From contig NZ_JAOBPP010000015.1 of assembly GCF_025574465.1 (NCBI RefSeq), forward strand, positions 1 to 64,000: a DNA stretch of 64,000 nt, in the 5' to 3' direction. Position numbers and translations under genes: made by a program. Position 1 is the stretch's first letter. Every line of letters begins with the position of its first letter. This stretch comes from Kordiimonas aestuarii (GTDB taxonomy: Bacteria; Pseudomonadota; Alphaproteobacteria; Sphingomonadales; Kordiimonadaceae). The notes beneath the pieces are model-generated. The model did not search any database. It saw only the letters and a list, made by a program, of their open reading frames with translations, and was not told the DNA's origin. Shown here one piece after another: positions 52,827 through 62,443 of this stretch.

Positions 52827-54350
52827 ATGACCGCAAAACCGCACTTGGGTTTTTGGCAAATCTGGAACATGTGCTTCGGCTTCATGGGTATCCAGTTTGG
52901 CTTCGCGCTGCAAAATGCGAACGTCAGCCGCATCTTTCAAACCCTCGGCGCCAGCTTTGATGACATTCCTATGTTATGGGTCGCGGCGCCCCTTACGGGC
53001 CTGATCGTCCAACCCATCATCGGGTATATGAGCGACCGCACATGGACACGGCTGGGCCGCCGCCGCCCCTATTTCCTGTGGGGCGCCATTCTGGCCACGC
53101 TGTCACTCTTCTTCATGCCCAATTCACCTGCGCTTTGGGTCGCAGCCGGCATGCTGTGGGTAATGGACGCCTCCATCAACGTCACAATGGAGCCCTTCCG
53201 CGCGTTTGTAGGAGATAACCTGTCGGAGAGCCAACGCACCACCGGCTTTGCCATGCAGAGCTTTTTCATCGGGGTTGGCTCCGTGATTGCCTCTGCCCTG
53301 CCCTACGTGATGACCAACTGGTTCGATGTTTCAAACACCGCGCCTGCCGGCATGATTCCTCAATCAGTGAAGCTGAGCTTTTATTTCGGTGGCGCGGTAT
53401 TGTTTCTCGCTGTCTTGTGGACCATTCTGCGCAGCCGCGAGTACGCGCCCGAACAGCTTGAAGCTTTTGCTGCCACTGAGGCGAAAGCAAAAGCAACCGC
53501 CACCGCCCCGCTGGACCGCGTGGCGCCTGAGCGCCCCGCATCGGCCTACCGCCGCGACGGCGTTGTCTGGCTGGTAATTGGCGGTGCCTTCACATGGTTT
53601 GTATTCAACCAGGGCCTCGATAAGCAGCTCTATATCCTTGCGGGCGGAATCACCGTCTTCGGCCTTTTACAGCTTATCTCTGGCGTGATGAAAACCGCAG
53701 GCAAAACTGAAAACGGCTTCATTGAAGTCATTGACGACATCTTCCTGATGCCCCGGGTCATGAAACAACTGGCTGTCGTGCAATTCTTTTCCTGGTTCGC
53801 GCTTTTTGCCATGTGGACCAGCACCACACCCGCCATTACAGCTTTCCATTATGGCGCCACCGACGTGACCTCAGCGGCCTATAATGAGGGCGCGGACTGG
53901 GTCGGCATTCTGTTCGCGGCCTATAATGTATTCGCCGCCCTCGCCGCTTTCGCCATTCCGAAACTGGCTTCGATAATCGGCCGCCGACAAACGCACCTCA
54001 TCAACCTTTGCCTCGGCGGGCTTGGTTTGGTCTCCTTCTTTTTCATTAGCGATCCCAAGATGCTGATTGTCTCCATGGTTGGGGTCGGGGTTGCCTGGGC
54101 ATCGATCCTCTCAGTGCCCTATTCGTTGCTTTCAAGCGCGGTGCCCTTCACCAAAATGGGGGTTTACATGGGTATCTTTAACTTCTTCATTGTAATCCCG
54201 CAGCTTCTCGCGGCCAGCGTTCTTGGCCTGCTGGTCCGCACCTTCTTTGACGGCGAGCCGATTTTCGCCTTGGTTATCGGCGGAGTATCTATGGTGGTTG
54301 CGGGCTTCACAACGCTTCTCGTCGACAAGGGAGAAATACAAAATGCGTAA
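52827..54350 (+). CDS. MFS sugar transporter (SLC45/GPH-like, maltose type)
   Basis: The 507-residue inner-membrane protein has about 12 helices. FGFMGIQFGFALQNANVSRIFQTLGA at the N-terminus, VQPIIGYMSDRTWTRLGRRRPY and MEPFRAFVGDNL are signatures of the SLC45-like proteobacterial maltose/sucrose transporters. GGGGAAGAGGG lies just upstream. It overlaps the next GH13 gene by 8 bp. It would bring maltose into the cytoplasm for the alpha-glucosidase at 56253. Confidence 0.9.
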   Translation: MTAKPHLGFWQIWNMCFGFMGIQFGFALQNANVSRIFQTLGASFDDIPMLWVAAPLTGLIVQPIIGYMSDRTWTRLGRRRPYFLWGAILATLSLFFMPNSPALWVAAGMLWVMDASINVTMEPFRAFVGDNLSESQRTTGFAMQSFFIGVGSVIASALPYVMTNWFDVSNTAPAGMIPQSVKLSFYFGGAVLFLAVLWTILRSREYAPEQLEAFAATEAKAKATATAPLDRVAPERPASAYRRDGVVWLVIGGAFTWFVFNQGLDKQLYILAGGITVFGLLQLISGVMKTAGKTENGFIEVIDDIFLMPRVMKQLAVVQFFSWFALFAMWTSTTPAITAFHYGATDVTSAAYNEGADWVGILFAAYNVFAALAAFAIPKLASIIGRRQTHLINLCLGGLGLVSFFFISDPKMLIVSMVGVGVAWASILSVPYSLLSSAVPFTKMGVYMGIFNFFIVIPQLLAASVLGLLVRTFFDGEPIFALVIGGVSMVVAGFTTLLVDKGEIQNA

Positions 54351-56232
54351 ACGCAATAAATACGCGGGTGCTCTTCTAGCGGCAGCATTTCTGGCAACGA
54401 CTTGTTTTGCGGCGGATGGCACAACAGATGCGGCTGCGCGCCCCGAGGCATTGCGCCCCTACACCCAGCGCCCCATCACCGATGACGTCATGTATTTTGT
54501 CATGCCGGACCGTTTCTTCAACGGCGACCCGACCAACGACCGTGGCGGTATCGAAGGTGACAGGCTGAACCACGGCTTCGACCCCACCCACAAGGGTTTT
54601 TACCATGGCGGTGATATCGAGGGCCTGACCGCAAAACTGGACTATCTGGCAGACATGGGGATCAGCGCAATCTGGCTGACCCCGATCTTCAAGAATAAAC
54701 CTGTACAGGGCAACCCGGAAGGGGCGTCCGCCGGCTATCATGGTTATTGGATCACCGATTTCACGCAGATCGATCCCCATCTCGGCAGCAATGATGACCT
54801 GAAGGCATTTGTGAACGCTGCCCATGCGCGCAACATGAAGGTGATCTTCGATATCATCACCAACCATACGGCCGATGTTATCAAGTATGATGAATGCCTG
54901 CCCGAGAGCTCGCTCGACAAGGACACATTGATCCCACTGTGTGACTATCGCAGCATCGCGGATTATCCCTACACCACCCATGGCGGTGTTGAGGGCAGCC
55001 CGATCAATGATGGCTTCCTGGGTGACACCCCCGAGCATCAGACACAGGCAAACTTCTCACGCCTGAAGGATCAGACGTTTGCATACACCCCTTATGTTCC
55101 TGAAACCGAGAAGGATGTGAAGGTACCAGCGTGGCTGAATGACGTGCGCTACTATCACAATCGCGGCGACAGCGAATGGAAAGGTGAGAGCTCTCTCTAT
55201 GGTGATTTCGCGGGTCTCGATGACCTGTTCACCGAACATCCTGATGTGAAAGCAGGTTTTATCGACATCTACAAATTCTGGATCAGCGAGTTTAAAATCG
55301 ACGGCTTCCGCATTGATACGGTGCGTCATGTCAACGACAGCTTCTGGCAGGCGTTTTCGCCGGCGATTCTTGAACATGCAAAAGCGGAAGGGATTGAGCA
55401 GTTTTATGTCTTTGGCGAGGTCTACGACGGCAACCCTGAGCATTTGAGCCACTATACCCGCGTTGCAAAACTGCCTGCGGTCCTTGATTTTGGCTTCCAG
55501 GGTATTGCAACCGATGTCATCGCACGCGACAAAGCGCCTAAATTACTGGCGAATTTATACGCTCAGGATGGGCTTTACGACAGTGAGTATGGCAGCGCAT
55601 CCATCCTGCCAACCTTCCTTGGCAACCATGACATGGGCCGGATCGGCCGTTTCATTACCACAGCACGGGACGACATGGGGGCGGATGAGGCGCTTATGCG
55701 CGATAAACTGGCTCATGCGCTGATGTATACCACGCGCGGCATCCCCGTGGTCTATTATGGAGACGAACAGGGTTTCACCGGCGATGGCCACGATCAGGAC
55801 GCTCGTGAAAACATGTTCGAGAGCCAGGTCGAAAACTATAATGACAATACACTCATTGGCTCGGCCAGCAGCCCGGCTGCGGACAATTTTGATCGTAGCC
55901 ACCCGCTTTATGAATATCTGACCGAGCTGGCCGTTCTACGGCGCTCCCATCTCGCTCTTATGGGCGGGGCACAGAACGTGCTGTTTGCCGACGATAAACC
56001 CGGCATATTCGCTTTCGAGCGTCTGGGCACCGAGGGCAGCGAACGTTTGCTGATGATCTTCAATACCGCCAACCGCGACGCTGCGGCTAATATTGCACTT
56101 GCCGTCGGCGAAACGGGTGTTTGTCATGTCGCGGGCACAGAAACCAGCATAAATCTTGATAAGAACGGTGTTGGCACTGTGTTGCCACCCCTCAGTTGGA
56201 CAGCATACAGCCTGTCAGATTGCGTAGAATAG
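54343..56232 (+). CDS. GH13 alpha-amylase, cyclomaltodextrinase/neopullulanase-like, secreted
   Basis: The 629-residue precursor has a Sec signal (GALLAAAFLATTCFAADG). Catalytic residues: Asp in IDGFRIDTVRH near residue 323, Glu in FYVFGEVYDGN near 361 and Asp in FLGNHDMGRI near 427. The Ca-binding-type loop DRFFNGDPTNDRGG is present near the N-terminus. ATG 54343 follows AAGGGAGA and overlaps the MFS stop. The frame opens further back to 54223 inside the MFS gene. It probably breaks maltodextrins in the periplasm. Confidence 0.92.
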   Translation: MRKRNKYAGALLAAAFLATTCFAADGTTDAAARPEALRPYTQRPITDDVMYFVMPDRFFNGDPTNDRGGIEGDRLNHGFDPTHKGFYHGGDIEGLTAKLDYLADMGISAIWLTPIFKNKPVQGNPEGASAGYHGYWITDFTQIDPHLGSNDDLKAFVNAAHARNMKVIFDIITNHTADVIKYDECLPESSLDKDTLIPLCDYRSIADYPYTTHGGVEGSPINDGFLGDTPEHQTQANFSRLKDQTFAYTPYVPETEKDVKVPAWLNDVRYYHNRGDSEWKGESSLYGDFAGLDDLFTEHPDVKAGFIDIYKFWISEFKIDGFRIDTVRHVNDSFWQAFSPAILEHAKAEGIEQFYVFGEVYDGNPEHLSHYTRVAKLPAVLDFGFQGIATDVIARDKAPKLLANLYAQDGLYDSEYGSASILPTFLGNHDMGRIGRFITTARDDMGADEALMRDKLAHALMYTTRGIPVVYYGDEQGFTGDGHDQDARENMFESQVENYNDNTLIGSASSPAADNFDRSHPLYEYLTELAVLRRSHLALMGGAQNVLFADDKPGIFAFERLGTEGSERLLMIFNTANRDAAANIALAVGETGVCHVAGTETSINLDKNGVGTVLPPLSWTAYSLSDCVE

Positions 56233-56252
56233 TGTTTTATGGAGTTAGCCAA

Positions 56253-57830
56253 GTGAAAGATTGGTGGCAAGGCGCCGTTATATATCAGATTTACCCTCGC
56301 AGCTTCTGTGACAGCAACGGCGACGGCGTTGGTGACCTGAACGGCATCACCGAAAAACTGGACTATGTCGCCAGCCTTGGGGTTGACGGAGTCTGGATAT
56401 CTCCTTTTTTCAAATCTCCCATGCATGACTTCGGCTATGATGTAGCGGACTTTCGTGACGTGGACCCTGTGTTTGGCACGCTGGAAGATTTTGACCGTCT
56501 GCTTGAGCACGCGCACGAACTTGGCCTTAAGGTTATTATTGACCAAGTCTATTCACATGCATCAATGGAATGCGCTTGGTTCAAGGAAAGCAAAGCAAGC
56601 CGCACCGGCGACAAGGCAGACTGGTTCGTCTGGGCAGACGCCAAGCAGGACGGCAGCCCACCCAACAATTGGCAGTCGGTTTTCGCAGGCCCTGCCTGGA
56701 CATGGAGTGCTGCACGCAAGCAGTATTATTTCCATAATTTCCTGTCGGAACAACCAGACCTCAATGTGCATAATCCCGAAGTGCAGGAAGAGTTGCTTTC
56801 TGTCGCGCGCTTCTGGCTGGAACGCGGCGTGGACGGCTTCCGCCTTGACGCAACAAACTTCTATATGCATGACCCGGCGCTCAGGGATAACCCACCCTTT
56901 AAAAACGGCAATGCCGTGCGGCCATTTGACATGCAGGATCAAATTTATAACCAGTCCCACCCGGACATTGAAAAATTCCTCGCACGCCTCAGGGGACTGA
57001 TGGACAGCTATGGTGCCACATTCACTGTGGCCGAGGTTGGCGGCAGGCGCTCGCTTGAGGAAATGGCCGCTTATACCAAAGGCGACAAGCTGCTGCACAC
57101 GGCCTACAGTTTCATCTTCCTGGAAGAAGAGGAGCTGACTGTGCCCGGCATCCGCGACGCGATAGAGGACTGGGACAAGGCAGCCGACAGCTGGCCGTCA
57201 TGGACCTTCTCGAACCATGACCGGCGGCGCGTGGTTTCGCGTTGGCGTAAAAACCGCGACCCTGACGCCTTTGCAAAGGCGATGAACGCACTGCTGCTGT
57301 CGCTCAAAGGCACGATTTTCATTTATCAGGGCGAAGAACTGGGGCTGCCGCAATCCGATGTCCCCTACGAACGGCTCGTTGATCCTGAAGCGATTAAAAA
57401 CTGGCCGGAAACGCTCGGTCGTGATGGCTGCCGCACCCCGATGCCATGGACGGATGCCACCAAAAACGGTGGCTGGCCCGCCGAAACATGGCTGCCGATG
57501 GATATGAACCATTTCCCCATGTCGGTGGCGGCACAGGAAACAGACAGCGCGTCTTCTCTCGCCTTCACCCGACGGTTATTGACACTGCGAAAAGCGCATC
57601 CTGCTCTGGTCTATGGCGACATCACATTCCTGGACACACCGGAACCGGTGCTTGCGTTCCTCCGCGAGGCTGACGGTGAAAAGCTTTTATGCGTCTTCAA
57701 CCTCGGTGAAGACGCGGCGAACTGGGCCGGACATGAAGGTGAGCCGACGTTGGTGCTGGGTGTCGGCGGTGTCGACAGCGCGGGCACACAAGCATTACCC
57801 GTCTGTGGCGGCTTTATCGCCAAACTATAG
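56253..57830 (+). CDS. Cytoplasmic GH13 alpha-glucosidase
   Basis: The 525-residue protein has no signal peptide. It begins VKDWWQGAVIYQIYPRSF, a classic alpha-glucosidase start. Catalytic residues: Asp in VDGFRLDATNF near residue 208, Glu in FTVAEVGGRR near 262 and Asp in TFSNHDRRRV near 325. GTG 56253 follows GGAG; the frame opens to 56196. It would split maltose or short dextrins imported by the MFS transporter to glucose. A terminator follows immediately. Confidence 0.92.
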   Translation: MKDWWQGAVIYQIYPRSFCDSNGDGVGDLNGITEKLDYVASLGVDGVWISPFFKSPMHDFGYDVADFRDVDPVFGTLEDFDRLLEHAHELGLKVIIDQVYSHASMECAWFKESKASRTGDKADWFVWADAKQDGSPPNNWQSVFAGPAWTWSAARKQYYFHNFLSEQPDLNVHNPEVQEELLSVARFWLERGVDGFRLDATNFYMHDPALRDNPPFKNGNAVRPFDMQDQIYNQSHPDIEKFLARLRGLMDSYGATFTVAEVGGRRSLEEMAAYTKGDKLLHTAYSFIFLEEEELTVPGIRDAIEDWDKAADSWPSWTFSNHDRRRVVSRWRKNRDPDAFAKAMNALLLSLKGTIFIYQGEELGLPQSDVPYERLVDPEAIKNWPETLGRDGCRTPMPWTDATKNGGWPAETWLPMDMNHFPMSVAAQETDSASSLAFTRRLLTLRKAHPALVYGDITFLDTPEPVLAFLREADGEKLLCVFNLGEDAANWAGHEGEPTLVLGVGGVDSAGTQALPVCGGFIAKL

Positions 57831-57834
57831 ACAA

Positions 57835-57857
57835 AAAAGGGGCCAACAGCCCCTTTT
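57835..57857. terminator. Bidirectional rho-independent terminator
   Basis: AAAAGGGGC pairs with GCCCCTTTT around CAACA, directly after the alpha-glucosidase stop and 20 bp before the convergent LacI stop. Confidence 0.88.
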
Positions 57858-57876
57858 ATTTACCGCAAAATTAGAT

Positions 57877-58902
57877 CTAGGATCCGCAGGATTCGCGGAT
57901 AATGAGATCTGTGGGCAGGTTTGACGGCTGCACCGCCTGCCCTTCCAGCATGCGCAACAGTTTGCTGACAATCAACCGGCCAGCCTTTGTTACATCCTGC
58001 CTGATCGTGCTGAGCGCGGGGCTGGCAAACGCCGCTACCAGCACATCATCATACCCAATGACCGACACATCGTCGGGTACATTTTTGTCCGCACTGGCCA
58101 GCGCCCGCATTGCACCGATCGCGATCATGTCACTTGCCGCGACCACACCGTCAAACTGGATGCCTTCCTCAAGCAGGACGTCAATCGCCTCCATGGCTGA
58201 TTCCGGGTAGAAATGTGCCGGGCGCACAAGGTGTGGATCAAGCGGCATGCCTGACAGTTCAAGCGCTTCCTTATAGCCGGCAAAGCGCAGCTGTACTTCA
58301 GGGCCGTCGGTATCACCAAGGAAAGCGATGCGTTTGCGGCCCATGCGAATGAGGTGGTTGGTCGCGCGCCTCCCGCCCTGCTGGTTATCACTCCCTACGG
58401 AGCAGTAAACCTGCCCCGGAAGCTGTGCACCCCAGGCCACAAATGGCACCTTCATCTGCGCCAGTTGGTTGAGCTGGTCATGCAGCGTGCTTTGCCCGAT
58501 CACCACCAGTCCGTCACACCTGCCGCTGGCAACAAGATTGGCCGCGCTGTGATAATCCGTCATGGTCAGGTGCGAGATCAGCATGTCACAGTTCTGCTCC
58601 TTGAGCGCATCACCAATACCGCCAATCAGATCGAGGGTGAACGGGTCGGAAAGGCGTGTGTCACGGCCCTGTGGTGGCGGGATCACGATCGAAATCGTCT
58701 TGTCCGCATCATCAGTGTAGACCTTGTCCTTGAGACGACCGGAATAATTGTTGTTCTGGGCCAACGACATGATGCGCTTTTTTGTGCGGTCGGACACCAG
58801 CGGGCTATCGTTCAGTGCACGCGACACGGTCGAGATCGAGACGTTCGCAAGTGCCGCCAAATCCTCCAGCCGCTTCAGGTTCTTCTTGTTTGTATCGTCC
58901 AT
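57877..58902 (-). CDS. LacI-family regulator of the maltodextrin locus
   Basis: The 341-residue protein has the helix-turn-helix LEDLAALANVSISTVSRALND, hinge region NNNYSGRL, and a sugar-binding core with RKRIAFLGDTDGPEVQLRFAGYKEAL and DDVSVIGYDD. ATG 58902 is preferred over GTG 58920. The gene is convergent with the GH13 unit. By position and by analogy with Caulobacter-type maltose loci it should repress the receptor, transporter and glucosidase genes until maltose binds. Confidence 0.92.
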   Translation of the reverse strand: MDDTNKKNLKRLEDLAALANVSISTVSRALNDSPLVSDRTKKRIMSLAQNNNYSGRLKDKVYTDDADKTISIVIPPPQGRDTRLSDPFTLDLIGGIGDALKEQNCDMLISHLTMTDYHSAANLVASGRCDGLVVIGQSTLHDQLNQLAQMKVPFVAWGAQLPGQVYCSVGSDNQQGGRRATNHLIRMGRKRIAFLGDTDGPEVQLRFAGYKEALELSGMPLDPHLVRPAHFYPESAMEAIDVLLEEGIQFDGVVAASDMIAIGAMRALASADKNVPDDVSVIGYDDVLVAAFASPALSTIRQDVTKAGRLIVSKLLRMLEGQAVQPSNLPTDLIIRESCGS

Positions 58903-59044
58903 CACTACCCAATCTTGCACATTTTTGCATCAATACCGAGCCGGCATGCAGCCTGACACAGTTTAGCTTGATATCATCGTAGTTTGAAAGAGGGAATATT
59001 TTTGCAAGTCTTGCAATTTGTTGCCGGATAAAGCGCAAAGAAAA

Positions 59045-59068
59045 AGCCCCGGGCCGCAGCCCGGGGCT
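59045..59068 (-). terminator. Rho-independent terminator of the RND efflux operon
   Basis: AGCCCCGGGC (59045-59054) pairs with GCCCGGGGCT (59059-59068) as a perfect 10-bp stem. On the minus strand it is followed by TTTTTCTTT. It lies 23 bp after the permease stop. Confidence 0.9.
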
Positions 59069-59091
59069 GATGGTTTTCATGTCGACGAAGG

Positions 59092-62000
59092 TCAGGCCTT
59101 GGCCTTGGCCCGTGTCTCAAGCTTGCGCAGCAGCACGTAGAACACCGGCGTGAAGAAAAGGCCAAAGAAGGTCACCCCCAGCATGCCGGAGAACACCGCG
59201 ATACCCATCACGTTGCGCATCTCTGCGCCCGCACCTGTGGATAATACCATCGGCACCACCCCCATGATAAACGCGAATGACGTCATCAGGATCGGGCGAA
59301 GACGCAGACGGGCAGCTTCAATCGCGGCGTCAACAGTGCTGCGGCCATGCATCTCAAGCTCGCGGGCGAACTCCACAATCAGGATGGCGTTCTTGCACGC
59401 CAGTCCCGCCAGCACAAAAAGGCTGATCTGAGTGAAGATGTTATTGTCGCCGCCCGTCAGCCACACACCAACAACCGCCGACAGCACAGCCATCGGCACA
59501 ATCAGGATCACGGCGAGCGGTAACGCAAGACTTTCGTACTGCGCCGCCAGCACCAGAAACACCAGAAGCACACAAAGCGGGAAGACAAACACCGCGGTGT
59601 TCCCTGCCAGGATTTGCTGGTAGGTCAGGTCCGTCCACTCATACTCCATGCCCTTGGGCAGGGTCTCGTCGAGGATTTTGGCGATCGCTGCCTGCGCCTG
59701 CCCGCTGGAATAACCCGGTGCTGCATCGCCGTTCAGGTCCGCCGCCCGAAAGCCGTTGTAGCGCTGCGCACTTTCAGGCCCGTAACTTTCGTCAAGCGAC
59801 ATGACAGCCGCCAGCGGGATCATATCTCCGGCATTGTTTCGCACCTTCAGTTGCAGCGCGTCCTGTGTTGTAGACCGATATTGTTTATCGGCTTGGGCCA
59901 CAACCTGATAGGTACGACCAAAGTTGTTGAAATCATTCACATAAAGTGAACCGAGGTAAATCTGCATCGTTGTGAAGATTTCGTCGATATCGAGGCCAAG
60001 CTGTTTCGCACGCTCCCGGTCAAGGTCCGCATAGAGCTGCGGCACATTGATCTGGTAACTGGAGAATACCCCGGTCAACTCCGGCGCGGCCCATGCTTTT
60101 TGCAACACCTCCTGAAGCGCGGCGTTGAGTGCCTCATAACCAAGGTCCGTACGGTCCTCGATCTGCAGCTTGAAGCCACCGATGGTGCCAAGACCCTGGA
60201 CAGGGGGCGGCGGGAAGATGGCGATGAAAGCTTCCTTGATATCACCGAACTTCTGGTTGAGGCGGCCAGCAATGGCACCGCCGGACATGTTGGCACCCTT
60301 GCGTTTCTCAAACTCGTCAAGGCTGACAAATACAATGCCCGCGCTTGAACTGTTGGTGAAGCCGTTGATGGAAAGCCCCGGGAACTGAATGGCGCTTTTC
60401 ACACCGGGTTCCGCAAGCGCGATCTCACCCATCTCGCGGATCACCGCTTCCGTACGTTCCAGAGTGGCACCGTCGGGCAATTGCGCGAACCCGACAAGAT
60501 ACTGCTTGTCCTGTCCCGGTACAAAGCCTTGGGGCACTTCCTCGAAACCCTGATAGGTCAGACCCAGCAGGACAGCATAAAGCACAACCGCGACCGATTT
60601 ACGGCCAAGGATTTTACTCACGCCCGACGAATATCCGTTCGAGCTCTTTTTAAAGCCGCGGTTAAACAGGCGGAAGAAACCGCCAAAGACAAAATCAATG
60701 CCCTTTGTCAGCCTGTCTTTCGGCGCGTCATGACCTTTCAGAAGCAGCGCTGCAAGCGCAGGGCTCAGGGTCAGCGAGTTAAAGGCGGAAATCACGGTCG
60801 AGATCGCGATCGTCAGCGCAAACTGTTTGTAGAACTGACCCGTCAGGCCGCTGATGAAAGCAATCGGCACAAAGACCGCCACCAGCGTCAGCGAGATGGC
60901 AATAATCGGGCCTGATACCTCACGCATGGCCTGATAGGTCGCTTCCTTGGGCTGCAGGCCCTTCTCGATGTACCGTTCGACGTTCTCAACCACCACGATG
61001 GCATCATCCACCACGATGCCGATCGCCAGTACCAAGCCAAAGAGAGAGAGAGCATTGATGGAGAATCCGAACAGAAGCATCAATGCAAAGGTACCGACGA
61101 TCGACACCGGCACGGCGAGCAAGGGAATGATCGATGCACGCCATGTCTGGAGAAAGACGATGACAACAAGAACAACAAGCGCAACGGCTTCCAGAAGTGT
61201 TTTTACGACAGCCTCGATGGAGCCCCGCACAAACACCGTGGGGTCGTAGGCGATGGCATAGTCCACGCCTTCGGGGAAGTTTCTTTTAAGTTCTGCCATG
61301 GTGGCGCGAACATTATCTGAAATCTGGATCGCATTAGCGCCCGGTGCCTGGAATATGGGAATTGCCACAGCGGGCTTGTTGTCCAGCATGGAACGCAGCG
61401 CATATTGCTGAGCACCAAGCTCGACCCGTGCGACATCCTTGAGCCGCGTGATTTGCCCGTTTTCACCGGCGCGGATTACAATATTTTCAAATTCGTCCAC
61501 ACTCTCAAGCCGCCCCTTGGCGTTGATCGGCAACTGAAGCTGGATACCGTCATCATAAGGCGCGCCACCAATCACACCCGCAGCGACCTGAATGTTCTGT
61601 TCCCTGACCGCCGTGACAACCTCACCCGCCGTCAAACCTCGTTCAGCGATTTTCTCCGGGTCAAGCCACAGACGCATGGCATAGTCACCTGCGCCGAAAA
61701 TACGAACCTGGCCGACACCTTCGATCCGCGCCAGTTGGTCCTTCACGTTAAGCACTGCATAGTTTCTGAGATAAAGCGGGTCGTAGCGCTCGCTCGGTGA
61801 GCGCAAATGCACCACCATCGTCAGGTCTGGTGAGCTTTTGACCGTAGTCACTCCAAGCCGGCGTGTAACCTCAGGCAACCTTGGTGTGGCCTGTGCCACC
61901 CGGTTCTGCACCTGCTGCTGCGCGAGGTCAGGGTCGGTGCCGATACGGAAGGTCACCGTCAGGGTCATCATGCCGTCCGAGGTGGCTTGCGAGAACATAT

Positions 62001-62235
62001 AAAGCATGTTCTCCACCCCGTTGATCTGCTCCTCAAGCGGCGTCGCCACCGTTTCGGCAATAACCTTGGGGTTAGCACCAGGGAACTGGGCATTCACCAC
62101 AATCGACGGCGGAACCACCTCAGGGTATTCGGAGATCGGCAACCGGAACATGGCGATCAGACCCGCCAGGAAAATGATGATGGATAACACGCCTGCGAAA
62201 ATCGGCCTGTCCACAAAAAACTTGGAGATATTCAT
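59092..62235 (-). CDS. RND efflux permease (HAE1, AcrB/MexB-like)
   Basis: The 1047-residue inner-membrane pump has the normal family length. It begins NISKFFVDRPIFAGVLSI and has the duplicated layout of 12 helices and two large periplasmic loops. The proton-relay Asp pair is in AIGIVVDDAIVVVENVE near residue 405, and a Lys in the other half is expected near 935 (GLACKNAILIVEFA). It expels hydrophobic drugs or toxic compounds with the adaptor encoded upstream. A 208-bp gap with a terminator-like hairpin separates them. Confidence 0.95.
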   Translation of the reverse strand: MNISKFFVDRPIFAGVLSIIIFLAGLIAMFRLPISEYPEVVPPSIVVNAQFPGANPKVIAETVATPLEEQINGVENMLYMFSQATSDGMMTLTVTFRIGTDPDLAQQQVQNRVAQATPRLPEVTRRLGVTTVKSSPDLTMVVHLRSPSERYDPLYLRNYAVLNVKDQLARIEGVGQVRIFGAGDYAMRLWLDPEKIAERGLTAGEVVTAVREQNIQVAAGVIGGAPYDDGIQLQLPINAKGRLESVDEFENIVIRAGENGQITRLKDVARVELGAQQYALRSMLDNKPAVAIPIFQAPGANAIQISDNVRATMAELKRNFPEGVDYAIAYDPTVFVRGSIEAVVKTLLEAVALVVLVVIVFLQTWRASIIPLLAVPVSIVGTFALMLLFGFSINALSLFGLVLAIGIVVDDAIVVVENVERYIEKGLQPKEATYQAMREVSGPIIAISLTLVAVFVPIAFISGLTGQFYKQFALTIAISTVISAFNSLTLSPALAALLLKGHDAPKDRLTKGIDFVFGGFFRLFNRGFKKSSNGYSSGVSKILGRKSVAVVLYAVLLGLTYQGFEEVPQGFVPGQDKQYLVGFAQLPDGATLERTEAVIREMGEIALAEPGVKSAIQFPGLSINGFTNSSSAGIVFVSLDEFEKRKGANMSGGAIAGRLNQKFGDIKEAFIAIFPPPPVQGLGTIGGFKLQIEDRTDLGYEALNAALQEVLQKAWAAPELTGVFSSYQINVPQLYADLDRERAKQLGLDIDEIFTTMQIYLGSLYVNDFNNFGRTYQVVAQADKQYRSTTQDALQLKVRNNAGDMIPLAAVMSLDESYGPESAQRYNGFRAADLNGDAAPGYSSGQAQAAIAKILDETLPKGMEYEWTDLTYQQILAGNTAVFVFPLCVLLVFLVLAAQYESLALPLAVILIVPMAVLSAVVGVWLTGGDNNIFTQISLFVLAGLACKNAILIVEFARELEMHGRSTVDAAIEAARLRLRPILMTSFAFIMGVVPMVLSTGAGAEMRNVMGIAVFSGMLGVTFFGLFFTPVFYVLLRKLETRAKAKA

Positions 62236-62290
62236 CTATTGTCTCCGCCTCATTGGCTGGGCGCACACCAGGGCCAGCGCAAGGAATGGA

Positions 62291-62311
62291 AAAAGAGCCA
62301 CCCGTGGTGGC
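62291..62311 (-). terminator. Possible attenuator between RND adaptor and permease
   Basis: GCCACC (62297-62302) pairs with GGTGGC (62306-62311) and is followed on the minus strand by TCTTTTTCC. The short GC stem with a T-rich tail in the 208-bp gap resembles an intrinsic terminator. It would lower permease expression relative to the adaptor unless read through. Confidence 0.55.
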
Positions 62312-62443
62312 CAACCTGAAAACATGCTGAAAACTACAGGCACCACGTTGGTACATTTTTGGGGTGCGCCCCGGGGTGTGATGCCCGGAGCGCTGGGGGA
62401 GAATACCGCAAAATGATGCTATAGAGTTAGCCGAAGTTGACGC

